Assembly (NCBI GenBank): GCA_963841425.1
Contig: CAWJCL010000002.1
Coordinates: 186,001 to 250,000, forward strand
Direction: 5' to 3'
DNA length: 64,000 nt
DNA from: DATEOR01 sp963841425
GTDB lineage: Bacteria > Actinomycetota > Thermoleophilia > Gaiellales > Gaiellaceae
The notes under the pieces are model-generated. The model did not search any database and had not been told where the DNA came from. It saw only the letters and a program-made list of their open reading frames with translations. Within the stretch, counting starts at the first letter, position 1; every line of letters starts with the position of its first letter. Below are positions 15,897-26,909 of this stretch, in pieces. Made by a program: the position numbers and the translations under genes.

Positions 15897-18262
15897 CGCC
15901 CGCCTCCCTTCGCCTCGGCGAGTGCCCGCCAGACGCGCTCCGGCTTGGCCGGCATCTCGATGTCTGTGATCCCGTAGGGCGAGAGCGCGTCGACGACCGC
16001 GTTCATGACGGCCGCCGGCGAGGCGATCGTCCCGGTCTCGCCGACGCCTTTCACGCCCATCGGGTTCGTCGGGCTCGGGCTCTCGGTCCGCGCGAGCTCG
16101 AAGTTGGGGAGCTCGACGGCCGACGGGACGAGGTAGTTGACCATCGAGCCCGTCGCGAGGTTCCCCTCCTCGTCGTACACGGCCTCCTCGTAGAGGGCCT
16201 GCGCGACCCCCTGCGCGATGCCGCCGTGCACCTGCCCGTCCACGATCGTCGGGTTGATGACCGTCCCGACGTCGTCGACCGCGACGTAGCGCTCGAGCTC
16301 GACGGCCCCGGTCTCCTCATCGATCTCGACGACGGCGATGTGGCAGCCGGCGGGCCAGCTGAAGTTGGGCGGGTCGTAGACGTGCAGGGCTTCGAGGCCA
16401 GGCTCGGTGCCGTCCGGGAGGTTGTGCGCGGTCCAGGCGGAGAGCGCGGCGTCCGTCACGGACATCGACTTGTCCGTGCCCGCGATGGTGAAGCGGCCGC
16501 TCGCATACTCGAGGTCTTCCTCGGCGACCTCGAGCTGGTGCGCGGCGATCTTCCGCGCCTTCCCGATGATCTTCTCGGTCGCGTGCCAGACGGCGACGCC
16601 GCCGACGGCGAGGCTGCGGCTCCCGTAGGTGTCCATGCCGAGCGGGATGACCGTCGTGTCGCCGTGTAGCACCTCGACGTTCTCGATCGGGACGCCGAGG
16701 CGGTCGGCGACGATCTGGGAGAACGTCGTCACATGGCCCTGCCCGTGCGGCGACGTGCCGATCAGGACCTGCACGGTCCCGGTCGGCAGGCAGCGGACCG
16801 TCGCGGCGTCCCAGCCGCCGGCCCCGTAGCGGATCGCTCCGAGGATGCGCGACGGCGCGAGCCCGCACATCTCGACATAGGTCGAGAGGCCGATACCGAG
16901 CTGCTTCGTGTCGCCCCTCTTGCGCCGCTCGGCCTGCTCGTTGCGCAGGGCGTCGTAGCCGGCGAGCTCGAGCGCTTTGTCGAGCGACGCGTGGAAGTCG
17001 CCGGAGTCGATCTCGAGCCCCGACGCGATCGCGGCGGGGAACTCCGTGATGAAGTTCAGCCGCCGGATCTCGACCGGGTCCTTGCCGATCTTCCGCGCGA
17101 GTGCGTCCACGGCCCGCTCGATCGCGTAGGTCGCCTCGGGACGGCCTGCGCCCCGGTAGGCATCCGTCGGGGTCGTGTTCGTGAAGACGCCGACACACTC
17201 GAAGTCGTACCCCTGCACGTCGTAACAGCCGGCGTAGAGCCAGGCGCCGAGGAGCGGGACGCCCGGTGAGACGAGCTGCATGTACGCGCCCATCGCGGCC
17301 GTCAGGCGCACGCGGACGGCGGTGATCTTGCCCTCCTCCGTGGCGGCGAGCTCGATCTCCTGCAGGACGTCGCGTCCGTGGATGGTTGCCACGTATGCCT
17401 CCGACCGCTCCTCCGTCCACTTGACCGGAAGGCAGAGCCGGCGCGCGAGCACGAGGCAGAGCGCCTCCTCGGCATAGACGTTGAGCTTCGAGCCGAAGCC
17501 GCCGCCGACGTCCGGTGCGACAACGCGGAGCTTCGTCTCGGGGATTCCGGTCGTGCCGGAGAGCGTCACGCGGGCGATGTGCGGGACCTGCGTCGCCGAC
17601 CACATCGTGTACTCGCCGGTGGCCGGGGTCGGCTGCACGAGCACGCTCCGCGGCTCGATCGCGTTCGGGATGAGGCGCTGCTGGCGGTAGTTCTCCTTCA
17701 CCGTCACAGCCGCGTCCGCGAACAGCTTGTCGACCTCGCCCGCTTGGAGCGGCCAGGTGAAAGCCTTGTTGATGTCGTACTCGTCGTGGACGAGCGGCGC
17801 AGAGTCCTGAACCGCCTCGGCCACGTCGGTCACGGCCGGAAGCGGCTCGTAGTCGACCTCGACGAGCTCGGCCGCGTCCTTGGCGAGCGCGCGACTCTCG
17901 GCGACGACAACGGCGACGCCGTCGCCCGCGTAGCGCGCCTTGTCGGAGGTGAGGGGCCGGTGCTGGGGAATGTGGCAGTCGCCGGTCACGGGCCATGCGC
18001 ACGGCAGCGAGCCCGCCCACTCCTCCGCCAGGTCGGCGCCGGAGAAGGCCGCCACCACTCCCTCGGCCGCGAGCGCTTTCGACAGGTCGACCTTCTTGAT
18101 CTTCGCGTGCGCATACGGGCTGCGCACGACCGCCATCCAGAGCATCCCGGGCAGCGTCATGTTGTCGACCCAGCGCGTGTCGCCGCGGAGGAGACGGGCG
18201 TCTTCCTTGCGCTCGACCGCCGCGCCGATGTACGTGGTCTTCGTCTCTGTGGTCGCCATCAC
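15893..18262 (-). CDS. Form II CO dehydrogenase-like molybdopterin subunit (AYRGAGR type)
   Basis: 789 residues. Cofactor and active-site motifs: GGGFGSKLNVYAEE, AYRGAGR at about 368-374 in the active-site loop, QGHVTTFSQIVAD and GVKGVGETGTIASP with the catalytic Glu. AYRGAGR marks form II enzymes: the copper-binding Cys of true CO dehydrogenase is absent, so CO is not the proven substrate and another aldehyde or heterocycle is possible. Start is GTG 18262 or ATG 18259, with AGGAGGG just upstream. Co-directional with the form I genes 3 kb upstream. Confidence 0.9.
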   Translation of the reverse strand: MMATTETKTTYIGAAVERKEDARLLRGDTRWVDNMTLPGMLWMAVVRSPYAHAKIKKVDLSKALAAEGVVAAFSGADLAEEWAGSLPCAWPVTGDCHIPQHRPLTSDKARYAGDGVAVVVAESRALAKDAAELVEVDYEPLPAVTDVAEAVQDSAPLVHDEYDINKAFTWPLQAGEVDKLFADAAVTVKENYRQQRLIPNAIEPRSVLVQPTPATGEYTMWSATQVPHIARVTLSGTTGIPETKLRVVAPDVGGGFGSKLNVYAEEALCLVLARRLCLPVKWTEERSEAYVATIHGRDVLQEIELAATEEGKITAVRVRLTAAMGAYMQLVSPGVPLLGAWLYAGCYDVQGYDFECVGVFTNTTPTDAYRGAGRPEATYAIERAVDALARKIGKDPVEIRRLNFITEFPAAIASGLEIDSGDFHASLDKALELAGYDALRNEQAERRKRGDTKQLGIGLSTYVEMCGLAPSRILGAIRYGAGGWDAATVRCLPTGTVQVLIGTSPHGQGHVTTFSQIVADRLGVPIENVEVLHGDTTVIPLGMDTYGSRSLAVGGVAVWHATEKIIGKARKIAAHQLEVAEEDLEYASGRFTIAGTDKSMSVTDAALSAWTAHNLPDGTEPGLEALHVYDPPNFSWPAGCHIAVVEIDEETGAVELERYVAVDDVGTVINPTIVDGQVHGGIAQGVAQALYEEAVYDEEGNLATGSMVNYLVPSAVELPNFELARTESPSPTNPMGVKGVGETGTIASPAAVMNAVVDALSPYGITDIEMPAKPERVWRALAEAKGGGR

Positions 18263-18268
18263 GCCCTC

Positions 18269-18727
18269 CTACGCGGTCGCGGCGGCCTGTACCGCCTTGA
18301 CGATGTTCTGGTAGCCGGTGCAACGGCAGAGGTTGCCCTCGAGCGCGTGGCGGATCTCCTCTTCGCTCGGGCTCGAGTGCTCGGCCAGGAGACTCACCGT
18401 CGCGAGCACCATCCCCGGCGTGCAGTAGCCGCACTGGAGGCCGTGGGCCTCGTGGAAGGCCTGCTGCACGGGATGGAGCTTGCCGTTCTCTGCGAGGCCT
18501 TCGATCGTGGTCACCTCGCTGCCGTCGGCCTGGACGGCGAGCATCGTGCACGACTTCACCGACTCCCCGTTGAGCAGGACGGTGCAGCTGCCGCACGACG
18601 ACGTGTCACAGCCGACGACGGTTCCCGTCAGGCCGAGGCCCTCGCGCAGGAAGTAGACGAGCAGCTCGCGCGGCTCGACCTCGGCCTCGCGCCGGACCCC
18701 GTTGACGGTGATTCCGATCTGACTCAC
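18269..18727 (-). CDS. Form II (CoxS-like) [2Fe-2S] subunit
   Basis: 152 residues from the GTG at 18727, preceded by GGAAGGAGG at 8 bp. Cluster ligands: CDTSSCGSC plus the following SC in LNGESVKSCTM, and CGYCTPGM with CRCTGYQN. The start overlaps the coxG stop (GTGA), so the form II set is translationally coupled to the accessory genes upstream. Transfers electrons from the Mo site to FAD. Confidence 0.92.
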   Translation of the reverse strand: MSQIGITVNGVRREAEVEPRELLVYFLREGLGLTGTVVGCDTSSCGSCTVLLNGESVKSCTMLAVQADGSEVTTIEGLAENGKLHPVQQAFHEAHGLQCGYCTPGMVLATVSLLAEHSSPSEEEIRHALEGNLCRCTGYQNIVKAVQAAATA

Positions 18728-19287
18728 TCTGGCCTCCTTCCGAAGAGACGTGCGAGCTTGCGGCGCATCGCGCCGAAGAACAGTCCGAGCCCACCGACCG
18801 GCTTCGCCTGGGCCGCGGTCGCCGCCTCGGCCTCCTCGGGCGCCGCGGAGAGTTGAGCCTGCAGGCACTGGGCGAAGCTCGTGACGAGCTGGGACGAGAT
18901 GTCCTCGATGAGACCGCGCCCGAACTGGGCGACGGTGCCCGTGAGAGCGAGGTCGGTGACGAGGTCGACGCGCGTCGCGCCGTTCGCGGGCGCGAGACTG
19001 GATTGGATGGTGGCCTCCGCGCGGCCTCGGTTGCGGACGTCACGGGCGTTCGCCTTGAGCACGACGCGCTTCGCCGCCTCGTCGGCCTCGGTGCGCTCGA
19101 CGTCGGTGGCGAAGGTGAGCCCGATCGGGCCGAGCTTCACCTGCATCGTCGCCTTCCAGTGCGAGTCGTCCACGACCTCGTCGAGCGCGGCCCCCGGCAT
19201 GCACGGCACGATGCGCGGGACGTCCATGAGGAGATCCCAGGCCGCCTCGGCCGGCGCGTCGACGGTGAATGAGTTCTCGAGCTTCAC
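18724..19287 (-). CDS. coxG: CoxG-like SRPBCC protein
   Basis: 187 residues from GTG 19287. Residues 1-145 form the SRPBCC/CoxG fold (LENSFTVDAPAEAAWDLL, then IVPCMPGAAL, VKLGPIGLTF, and the amphipathic final helix with GRGLIEDISSQLVTSFA). The tail after an Ala/Glu-rich linker ends with a Leu/Phe/Arg amphipathic segment, matching the membrane anchor through which CoxG recruits CO dehydrogenase to the membrane. Overlaps by GTGA the xdhC-like gene before it and the form II FeS gene after it. Confidence 0.88.
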   Translation of the reverse strand: MKLENSFTVDAPAEAAWDLLMDVPRIVPCMPGAALDEVVDDSHWKATMQVKLGPIGLTFATDVERTEADEAAKRVVLKANARDVRNRGRAEATIQSSLAPANGATRVDLVTDLALTGTVAQFGRGLIEDISSQLVTSFAQCLQAQLSAAPEEAEAATAAQAKPVGGLGLFFGAMRRKLARLFGRRPE

Positions 19288-20231
19288 GCGGCCACCGCCG
19301 CCTTGCGCCTCGTCGCCACGATCTCGGCGGCCACGGCGACGGCGACTTCCTCGGGCGTCCGCGAGCCGATCCGGAGCCCGATGGGTGCGTGGATGCGGGC
19401 GAGCTGCTCCTCCGTGACGCCCTCGGCGCGCAGGCGTTCGTTGCGCATCTCCGTCGTGCGCTTGGCGCCCATCGCGCCGATGTAGCCGGCCGTTGTCTCG
19501 AGCGCGACCTTGAGAAGCGGGATGTCGAACTTGTGGTCGTGCGTCAGCACGCAGACCGCCGTGCGCTCGTCCACCGGCGCGCTGCGCAGGAACTCGTCGG
19601 GCCACTGGACGACCACCTCGTCCACGTCCGGGAAGCGCTCCCGCGTGGCGAAGCGGGCGCGCGCGTCGCAGATCGTCACGCGGTAGCCGAGGAACTTGCC
19701 CATGCGTGCGAGGGCGGCAGCGTGATCGACGGCGCCGAAGACGAACATCTCCGGCCGCGGCCCGAACGGGAGGAAGAACGTGTCGCCTTCGATCGTCGCC
19801 TCGAAGTGTCCGTTCAATGCAACGAGCTCGTGCTTCCCGATCTCGGAGCCGGAAACGGTCACGGCGAGAGCGATCGGTCGTTCCGAGCGAACGGAGTCCG
19901 CAAGTTCGACGACGAGATCGCGCTCGACCGTGCTCAAGAAGATGTGGACGGTGCCGCCGCACGGGAGGCCGACCTCGAAGGCCTCCTCGTCGGCGATCCC
20001 GTAGGAGACGAGGCGCGGTGGGCCGCCCGCGAGGACTTCCTGTGCCTCGTCGTACACGGCCGGCTCCACGCAGCCCCCAGTGACGGAACCGGCCACCTCG
20101 CCCGTCTCCGAGACCGCCAGCACGGCTCCCGGGCCCCGGGGCGCGGAGCGCTCGGTCTTGACCACAGTGGCGGTGGCGAAGCGAAGGCCTTTCGCGTTCC
20201 AGCCCTCGATCGTTGCGAGCACGTCCTTCAT
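19284..20231 (-). CDS. XdhC/CoxF-family molybdenum hydroxylase maturation protein
   Basis: 315 residues. N-terminal XdhC_CoxI domain with VKTERSAPRGPGAVLAV, the GSVTGGCVEPAVYDEA signature and GLPCGGTVHIF; C-terminal Rossmann domain with FVFGAVDHAAALARMGKFLGY and THDHKFD, ending GAPIGL-like (HAPIGLRIGSRTPEEVA). XdhC proteins bind and sulfurate molybdenum cofactor before insertion into hydroxylases. It overlaps the YHS-fused paralogue by 4 bp and coxG by 3 bp. Confidence 0.92.
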   Translation of the reverse strand: MKDVLATIEGWNAKGLRFATATVVKTERSAPRGPGAVLAVSETGEVAGSVTGGCVEPAVYDEAQEVLAGGPPRLVSYGIADEEAFEVGLPCGGTVHIFLSTVERDLVVELADSVRSERPIALAVTVSGSEIGKHELVALNGHFEATIEGDTFFLPFGPRPEMFVFGAVDHAAALARMGKFLGYRVTICDARARFATRERFPDVDEVVVQWPDEFLRSAPVDERTAVCVLTHDHKFDIPLLKVALETTAGYIGAMGAKRTTEMRNERLRAEGVTEEQLARIHAPIGLRIGSRTPEEVAVAVAAEIVATRRKAAVAA

Positions 20232-21061
20232 GCGCCGATCACCTCATAGCGTGCCGGATCTGCCTCGAAGCGCGCGCGACACCCCGCGCAGCAGAAGGCG
20301 TACGTTGTGCCGTCGTGGACGAGAGTCTCCGCAGAGGCGAGCGAGACCGTCATCCCGCAGACCGGATCGACCGCCTCCCCGAGCGGGGGTGCCGCAGGCG
20401 TTCGCGCGTGGCGCCAGGCGACGAGCTCGGCGAGGATCGCGACGGCAACCTCCTCCTGCCGGATCGGACCGAGGTCGAGGCCCGCGGGTGCCTTGAGCCG
20501 CGCCAGCGCGTCCTCCTCGACTCCGGCCGAGCGGAGCGTGGCGGCAACCGCGTCGGCCCGCTTCCGGCTCGCGACGAGCCCGACGTAGCCGGCGGGCCCC
20601 GCGAGCGCGGCCGCGAGCGCCTCCTCGTCACCTCGGCCCATCGTCGCGACGACGACGGCATCGGCACGCTCGTCCAGCCCCCGCGTGACGCGCCAGTCGA
20701 TCCCAGCGGCCAGGCGTGCGAGCGTGTCGGCCGCGGGGCTCTCTCCGATGATTACCAGGAGCGGAGCGGGCAGTTGTGGCTCGACGAGAATCTCGACGGC
20801 GCCTTCCGAGGCGCACGAGCCGTCCGTCGAGACGAGCCGGGACTCGCCGTCGCCGAGCGCCGCGAGCGCCTCGCGGACGACCGCCGGCTCCGAGCACGAG
20901 CCGCCGACCCAGCCGTAGACGGCGCCGTCGGCCGTCACGAGGGCCCGGTCGCTCCGCCGGGCGGCCGCCGGCCGGCGGACGTTGACGACGGTTGCGAGCG
21001 CGAACGGCTCTCCCGCCGAGGCGAGCTCGCCCGCGCGGATGAGCACGTCAGCGGGTCTCAT
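20228..21061 (-). CDS. XdhC-family protein fused to a C-terminal YHS domain
   Basis: 277 residues from ATG 21061. XdhC-like N-terminal half (FALATVVNVRRPAAAR, GWVGGSCSEPAV, then a GSCASEGAVEILVEP strand) and a Rossmann half (LVIIGESPAADTLARLA, KAPAGLDLGPIRQEEVAVAI). Residues about 232-277 form a YHS domain: DPVCGMTV and FCCAGCRARFEADP, with four Cys that could bind a metal. The first-half residues that read SVTGGC in the neighbour are WVGGSC here. Because form I CO dehydrogenase needs a Mo-S-Cu site, a copper-handling role is an attractive guess, not established. Confidence 0.85.
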   Translation of the reverse strand: MRPADVLIRAGELASAGEPFALATVVNVRRPAAARRSDRALVTADGAVYGWVGGSCSEPAVVREALAALGDGESRLVSTDGSCASEGAVEILVEPQLPAPLLVIIGESPAADTLARLAAGIDWRVTRGLDERADAVVVATMGRGDEEALAAALAGPAGYVGLVASRKRADAVAATLRSAGVEEDALARLKAPAGLDLGPIRQEEVAVAILAELVAWRHARTPAAPPLGEAVDPVCGMTVSLASAETLVHDGTTYAFCCAGCRARFEADPARYEVIGA

Positions 21062-21227
21062 GTTCCTGGGCCGCCGTTGGCAAGGGAGGCGAGCGAGCGG
21101 CGCGCAGGACAGTGCGAATGGCACGGACAAGCGCCGCGAGCGAAGCATCCTGCCGCCAACGGTGGCAGGCGTCGTGCGAAGCCGGGCTTCGCCCGGCGGG
21201 AGCATGCGCCGTCCAGGGACATGAGGC
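21062..21227 (-). other. 166-bp gap after coxL with two hairpins
   Basis: This is the largest spacer inside the minus-strand array. Hairpins: CTGCCGCC-AAC-GGTGGCAG at 21150-21168 (8 bp, one wobble) and GCCGGGC-TTC-GCCCGGC at 21181-21197 (7 bp). No T-run follows. CCGCCGTTGGC near 21071 can also pair with part of the first hairpin. Candidate attenuating or processing site that would let form I subunits be made in excess of the accessory proteins. Confidence 0.45.
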
Positions 21228-23576
<2,349 letters not shown>

Positions 23577-23578
23577 CG

Positions 23579-24085
23579 TTATCGCTCCTCCTTCATCTTC
23601 GCGGCCGCGTACTGCACCGCCTTGACGATGTTCTGGTAGCCCGTGCAGCGGCAGATGTTTCCGGAGATCGCCCAGCGGATCTCCTCCTCGCTCGGGTCGG
23701 GGTTCTCTGCGAGGAGCGCGGTGGCGGTGAGCATCATCCCGGGCGTACAGAACCCGCACTGCAGGCCGTGCTCCTCGTGGAAGCCTTCCTGCACCGGATG
23801 GAGGCCGCCCGGCGGGGCGAGGCCCTCGACAGTGGTGATCTCGTGCCCCTCGGCCTGGACGGCGAACATCGTGCAGGACTTGATCGGGACGCCGTCCAGC
23901 AGCACCGTGCAGGCGCCGCAGCTCGTGGTGTCGCAGCCGATGTGCGTCCCGGTGAGCCCGAGCGTGTCACGGAGGAAGTGGACGAGGAGAAGCCTCGTCT
24001 CGACGGCAGCAGAGCGCGCCTGGCCGTTCACCGCCGCGGTCACCTGCGTGGTGTGGACGGCCTGTTCGGTGGCTGTCTCCGTCAT
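23579..24085 (-). CDS. coxS: CO dehydrogenase small [2Fe-2S] subunit (form I)
   Basis: 168 residues. Cys ligands CDTTSCGAC with KSCTMF, and CGFCTPGMM with CRCTGYQN, place both [2Fe-2S] clusters. The first ~15 residues (Thr/Ala/Gln-rich) extend beyond the usual start at about VTAAVNGQ. ATG overlaps the coxM TGA. Relays electrons between the Mo-Cu site and FAD. Confidence 0.95.
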   Translation of the reverse strand: MTETATEQAVHTTQVTAAVNGQARSAAVETRLLLVHFLRDTLGLTGTHIGCDTTSCGACTVLLDGVPIKSCTMFAVQAEGHEITTVEGLAPPGGLHPVQEGFHEEHGLQCGFCTPGMMLTATALLAENPDPSEEEIRWAISGNICRCTGYQNIVKAVQYAAAKMKEER

Positions 24086-24951
24086 CGCGCCTCCTTCCCT
24101 TCGGCGGCTTTGCGAAGGCCGCGCTCGGTGAAGACGCGGACGACGTTGCGCTTGTACTCGGCGCTGCCGCGGAGGTCGTCGCGCGGCTCCGCGGCCTCGG
24201 ATGCGAGCCGGGCGGCTTCGGAAATCGCCTCGTCGTCGAGCGGGTGGCCGGCGAGCGCCTGCTCGGCGGCCTCGGCGCGCAGGTTGCGCGGGCCAACGCC
24301 CGTCAGGGCGATTCCCGCGCGCTCCACGCTTCCGTTCGAGAACGAGACGTGGACGCCCACCGCGACCGTGGCGAAGTCGCCGACCTTTCGCTCGAGCTTG
24401 AAGTAGGCGCCTCCGGCCCTCGGGCCTGGATCGGGAACCTGCACCCAGGTCACGATCTCGGTCGGCTCGAGCGCTGTCGTGAACGGGCCCAGGAAGAAGT
24501 CGTCGAGGGAGATCGTGCGAGTCCCATCGGACCCGCGCACCTGCACCTGCGCGCCTGAAGCGAGGAGTGCAGAGCCCCAGTCGCCCTGAGGATCGGCGTG
24601 CGCCAGCGACCCGCCGACCGTGCCGCGGTTGCGGACGATCGGATCGGAGATCTGCGGCGCGGTGTCGGCGAGGACGCCGTAGCGGCTGCGCAGGAGATCG
24701 GAGCGCTCGCATGCCTTGTGACGCACGAGGGCGCCGATGTTCAGCATCCCGTTGTCCTCATAGAGCTCATCGAGACCGTCGATGCCGTTCACGTCGACGA
24801 CAGCGCGTGGGGAGGCAAAGCGCAGCTTCATCAGGGGGATGAGGCTCTGGCCGCCGGCGAGGATCTTCGCCTCGTCTCCGTAGCGCTCGAGGACCGAAAG
24901 CGCCTCGTCCAAGCTGGATGGCGCGAAGTACTCGAAACTGGCGGGGTACAT
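24082..24951 (-). CDS. coxM: CO dehydrogenase medium FAD-binding subunit (form I)
   Basis: 289 residues. FAD motifs AGGQSLIPLMK (about 32-42) and RNRGTVGGSLAHADPQGDW (about 108-126) match CoxM exactly in the signature positions. Strong ribosome-binding site GGAAGGAGGT, 5 bp from ATG, unlike the leaderless genes nearby. It opens a long co-directional array: coxM, coxS, coxL, two xdhC-type genes, coxG and the form II S, L, M genes. Confidence 0.95.
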   Translation of the reverse strand: MYPASFEYFAPSSLDEALSVLERYGDEAKILAGGQSLIPLMKLRFASPRAVVDVNGIDGLDELYEDNGMLNIGALVRHKACERSDLLRSRYGVLADTAPQISDPIVRNRGTVGGSLAHADPQGDWGSALLASGAQVQVRGSDGTRTISLDDFFLGPFTTALEPTEIVTWVQVPDPGPRAGGAYFKLERKVGDFATVAVGVHVSFSNGSVERAGIALTGVGPRNLRAEAAEQALAGHPLDDEAISEAARLASEAAEPRDDLRGSAEYKRNVVRVFTERGLRKAAEGKEAR

Positions 24952-25027
24952 GCGGTACCTCCTTCCCGCCCATTGGGTGGGATCGAGACGATGGGAGCAT
25001 AACTCTCACCGGGAGTACGCTTCAGCG
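24952..25027. promoter_or_regulatory. Divergent promoter region between coxM and coxD
   Basis: 76 bp serve both directions. For coxM, a minus-strand TATGCT (24996-25001) could be the -10, leaving a leader of about 40 nt. For coxD, TACGCT (25016-25021) lies 6 nt before ATG. In the coxM leader CCCGCCC-ATT-GGGTGGG (24965-24981) is a near-perfect inverted repeat next to the ribosome-binding site; it could be an operator or a hairpin that hides the site. Confidence 0.45.
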
Positions 25028-25885
25028 ATGCAGATCGGATCGGTGGAAGACGTCGAGCGGTCGCTCCAGGCGGAGTCGTATCTGCCCGACCGGGGCCTTG
25101 CTACGGCGATCTTCCTCGCCCTGCAAATGCATCGCCCGCTCCTCCTCGAAGGTGAGGCCGGAGTAGGCAAGACGGAGGTCGGGAAGACGCTCGCCCGCAT
25201 GCTCGGCGCCCGGCTGATCCGGCTTCAGTGCTACGAGGGGATCGACGCGGCGCAAGCGCTCTACGAATGGGATTACGCACGCCAGCTGCTCTATGCGCGA
25301 ACGCTTCAGGAGGGAGAGGTCGCGGCCGAGCGGGTGTCGGCGCTCTACGGACCAGACTTCCTCGTCGAGCGGCCGCTTCTTGCCGCGATTCGGGCGGGCT
25401 CGGGCGCCGTCCTCCTGATCGACGAGCTCGACCGGGCCGACGACGAGTTCGAGGCGTTCCTCCTCGAGGTTCTCTCCGACTTCACCGTCACGGTGCCCGA
25501 GCTGGGGACGATCGCGGCGGAGGAGCCGCCAGTCGTCGTCATCACCTCGAATCGGACACGGGAGCTCCACGACGCGCTCAAGCGGCGCTGCCTCTACCAC
25601 TGGATCGACTTCCCGGATCTCGAGCGCGAGGTGGAGATCATCCGCCTGCGCGCGCCGGGTGTCTCTGAAGCGCTCGCGCGCTCGGTGGCCGCGACGGTCG
25701 CGCGGCTCCGGAGCCTCGACCTCGTCAAGCTCCCCGGCGCCGCCGAGGCGATCGACTGGGCGCAGGCACTCGCCTTGCTCGACGCGGAATCCGCCGAGGG
25801 GGAGCCCGCGCGAGCGACCCTCGGGTGGGCGGTGAAGAACCGGGAGGACACGGAGCGCGTCGAGGCCGAGCTTTTCGGTGAGTGA
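25028..25885 (+). CDS. coxD: MoxR-type AAA+ ATPase CoxD
   Basis: 285 residues from ATG 25028. Walker A GEAGVGKTEVGKTLA (about 41-55), Walker B VLLIDELDRADDEFE (about 126-140), sensor-1 ITSNRTRELHDALKRRC. CoxD is needed for building the Mo-S-Cu centre (sulfuration step) of CO dehydrogenase, working with the VWA protein CoxE. It is divergent from coxM and overlaps coxE by 8 bp. Confidence 0.93.
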   Translation: MQIGSVEDVERSLQAESYLPDRGLATAIFLALQMHRPLLLEGEAGVGKTEVGKTLARMLGARLIRLQCYEGIDAAQALYEWDYARQLLYARTLQEGEVAAERVSALYGPDFLVERPLLAAIRAGSGAVLLIDELDRADDEFEAFLLEVLSDFTVTVPELGTIAAEEPPVVVITSNRTRELHDALKRRCLYHWIDFPDLEREVEIIRLRAPGVSEALARSVAATVARLRSLDLVKLPGAAEAIDWAQALALLDAESAEGEPARATLGWAVKNREDTERVEAELFGE

Positions 25886-26909
25886 AGAGCGTCTCACGCG
25901 CTTCGCCCGGGCCCTCCGCGAGGAAGGGCTGCCGGTCGGGACGGGTCGCGTCGCGGAATTTTGCCGCGCCGTTGCCCTCCTCCCGCCCGGCGATCTCTAC
26001 TGGGCGGGAAGAGCAACGCTCGTCGCCCGCGCGGCCGACATCCCGGTCTACGACGCTGCGTTCGAGGCTTTCTTCGGGCCGCCGGCCGAGGTGCGGCCAC
26101 AGCGCGCGATCCTTCGGATCCGCGTCGAGGGCGAGGCGGAGACCGCGCTCGCCAGCCCGATCGAGCTCCTGCGGGAGAAGAGCTTCGCGCATTGCTCCGA
26201 GACCGAGCTCGCCGAGCTCGGGCGGATGATGCGCAGGTTGCCGCTCGTCGTCCCCGAGCGCCGCTCGCGGCGGCGCGATCCCGCGCGCAGAGGTTCGCCC
26301 GATCTGAGGCGGACGCTTCGCCACGCCTTCAGGACCGGCGGTGACCCTGTCGAGCGGGCCTGGCGGAAACGGCGAAGGGTGCGCCGTCCGCTCGTCCTCC
26401 TTCTCGACGTCTCAGGCTCCATGGATCCCTACTCACGGGCGCTCGTGATGTTCGCCCACGGCGCACTCCGCTCCGGTCGGCGTGTGGAGGCCTTCTGCTT
26501 TGGGACGCGGCTCACCCGGGTGACGCGTTCGCTCGCCGCGCCTGATGCCGACGTGGCCTTGGCGCGTGCGGCTTCCGAGGTCGTCGACTGGGACGGGGGC
26601 ACGCGCATCGGCGAGTCGCTGAAGACATTCCTCGACGAGCACGGCCACGGAGGGCTCGCCCGCGGCGCGCTCGTCCTGATCTGCTCCGACGGGCTCGAGG
26701 TCGGCGACCCCGACCTCCTCGCCGCGCAGATGGCGCGTCTCTCCCGCCTCGCCCACCGAGTCGTCTGGCTCAACCCGCTGCAGGGAGATCCCGCCTACGA
26801 GCCGCTCGCCCGCGGCATGAAGGCCGCCCTTCCCCACGTCGACCTGTTCGCGAGCGGGCACAGCCTCGCCAGCCTCGACGAGCTCAGCGAGGCGCTCGAG
26901 CGCCTCTAG
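25878..26909 (+). CDS. coxE: VWA-domain protein CoxE
   Basis: 343 residues from GTG 25878. The C-terminal half is a von Willebrand A domain with MIDAS motif LLLDVSGSMDPYSRAL (Asp-x-Ser-x-Ser), WDGGTRIGES for the third metal loop and LICSDGLEVGD. The N-terminal half is the helical CoxE-type region. MoxR/VWA pairs act as metal-centre chaperones; here the partner is CoxD. Its stop overlaps the stop of the convergent cyclase gene by 3 bp. Confidence 0.93.
   Translation: MSEERLTRFARALREEGLPVGTGRVAEFCRAVALLPPGDLYWAGRATLVARAADIPVYDAAFEAFFGPPAEVRPQRAILRIRVEGEAETALASPIELLREKSFAHCSETELAELGRMMRRLPLVVPERRSRRRDPARRGSPDLRRTLRHAFRTGGDPVERAWRKRRRVRRPLVLLLDVSGSMDPYSRALVMFAHGALRSGRRVEAFCFGTRLTRVTRSLAAPDADVALARAASEVVDWDGGTRIGESLKTFLDEHGHGGLARGALVLICSDGLEVGDPDLLAAQMARLSRLAHRVVWLNPLQGDPAYEPLARGMKAALPHVDLFASGHSLASLDELSEALERL

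Noticed and set aside
15893..18262. Second genuine CO dehydrogenase
   Set aside because: Active-site loop reads AYRGAGR, lacking the copper-binding Cys of form I.
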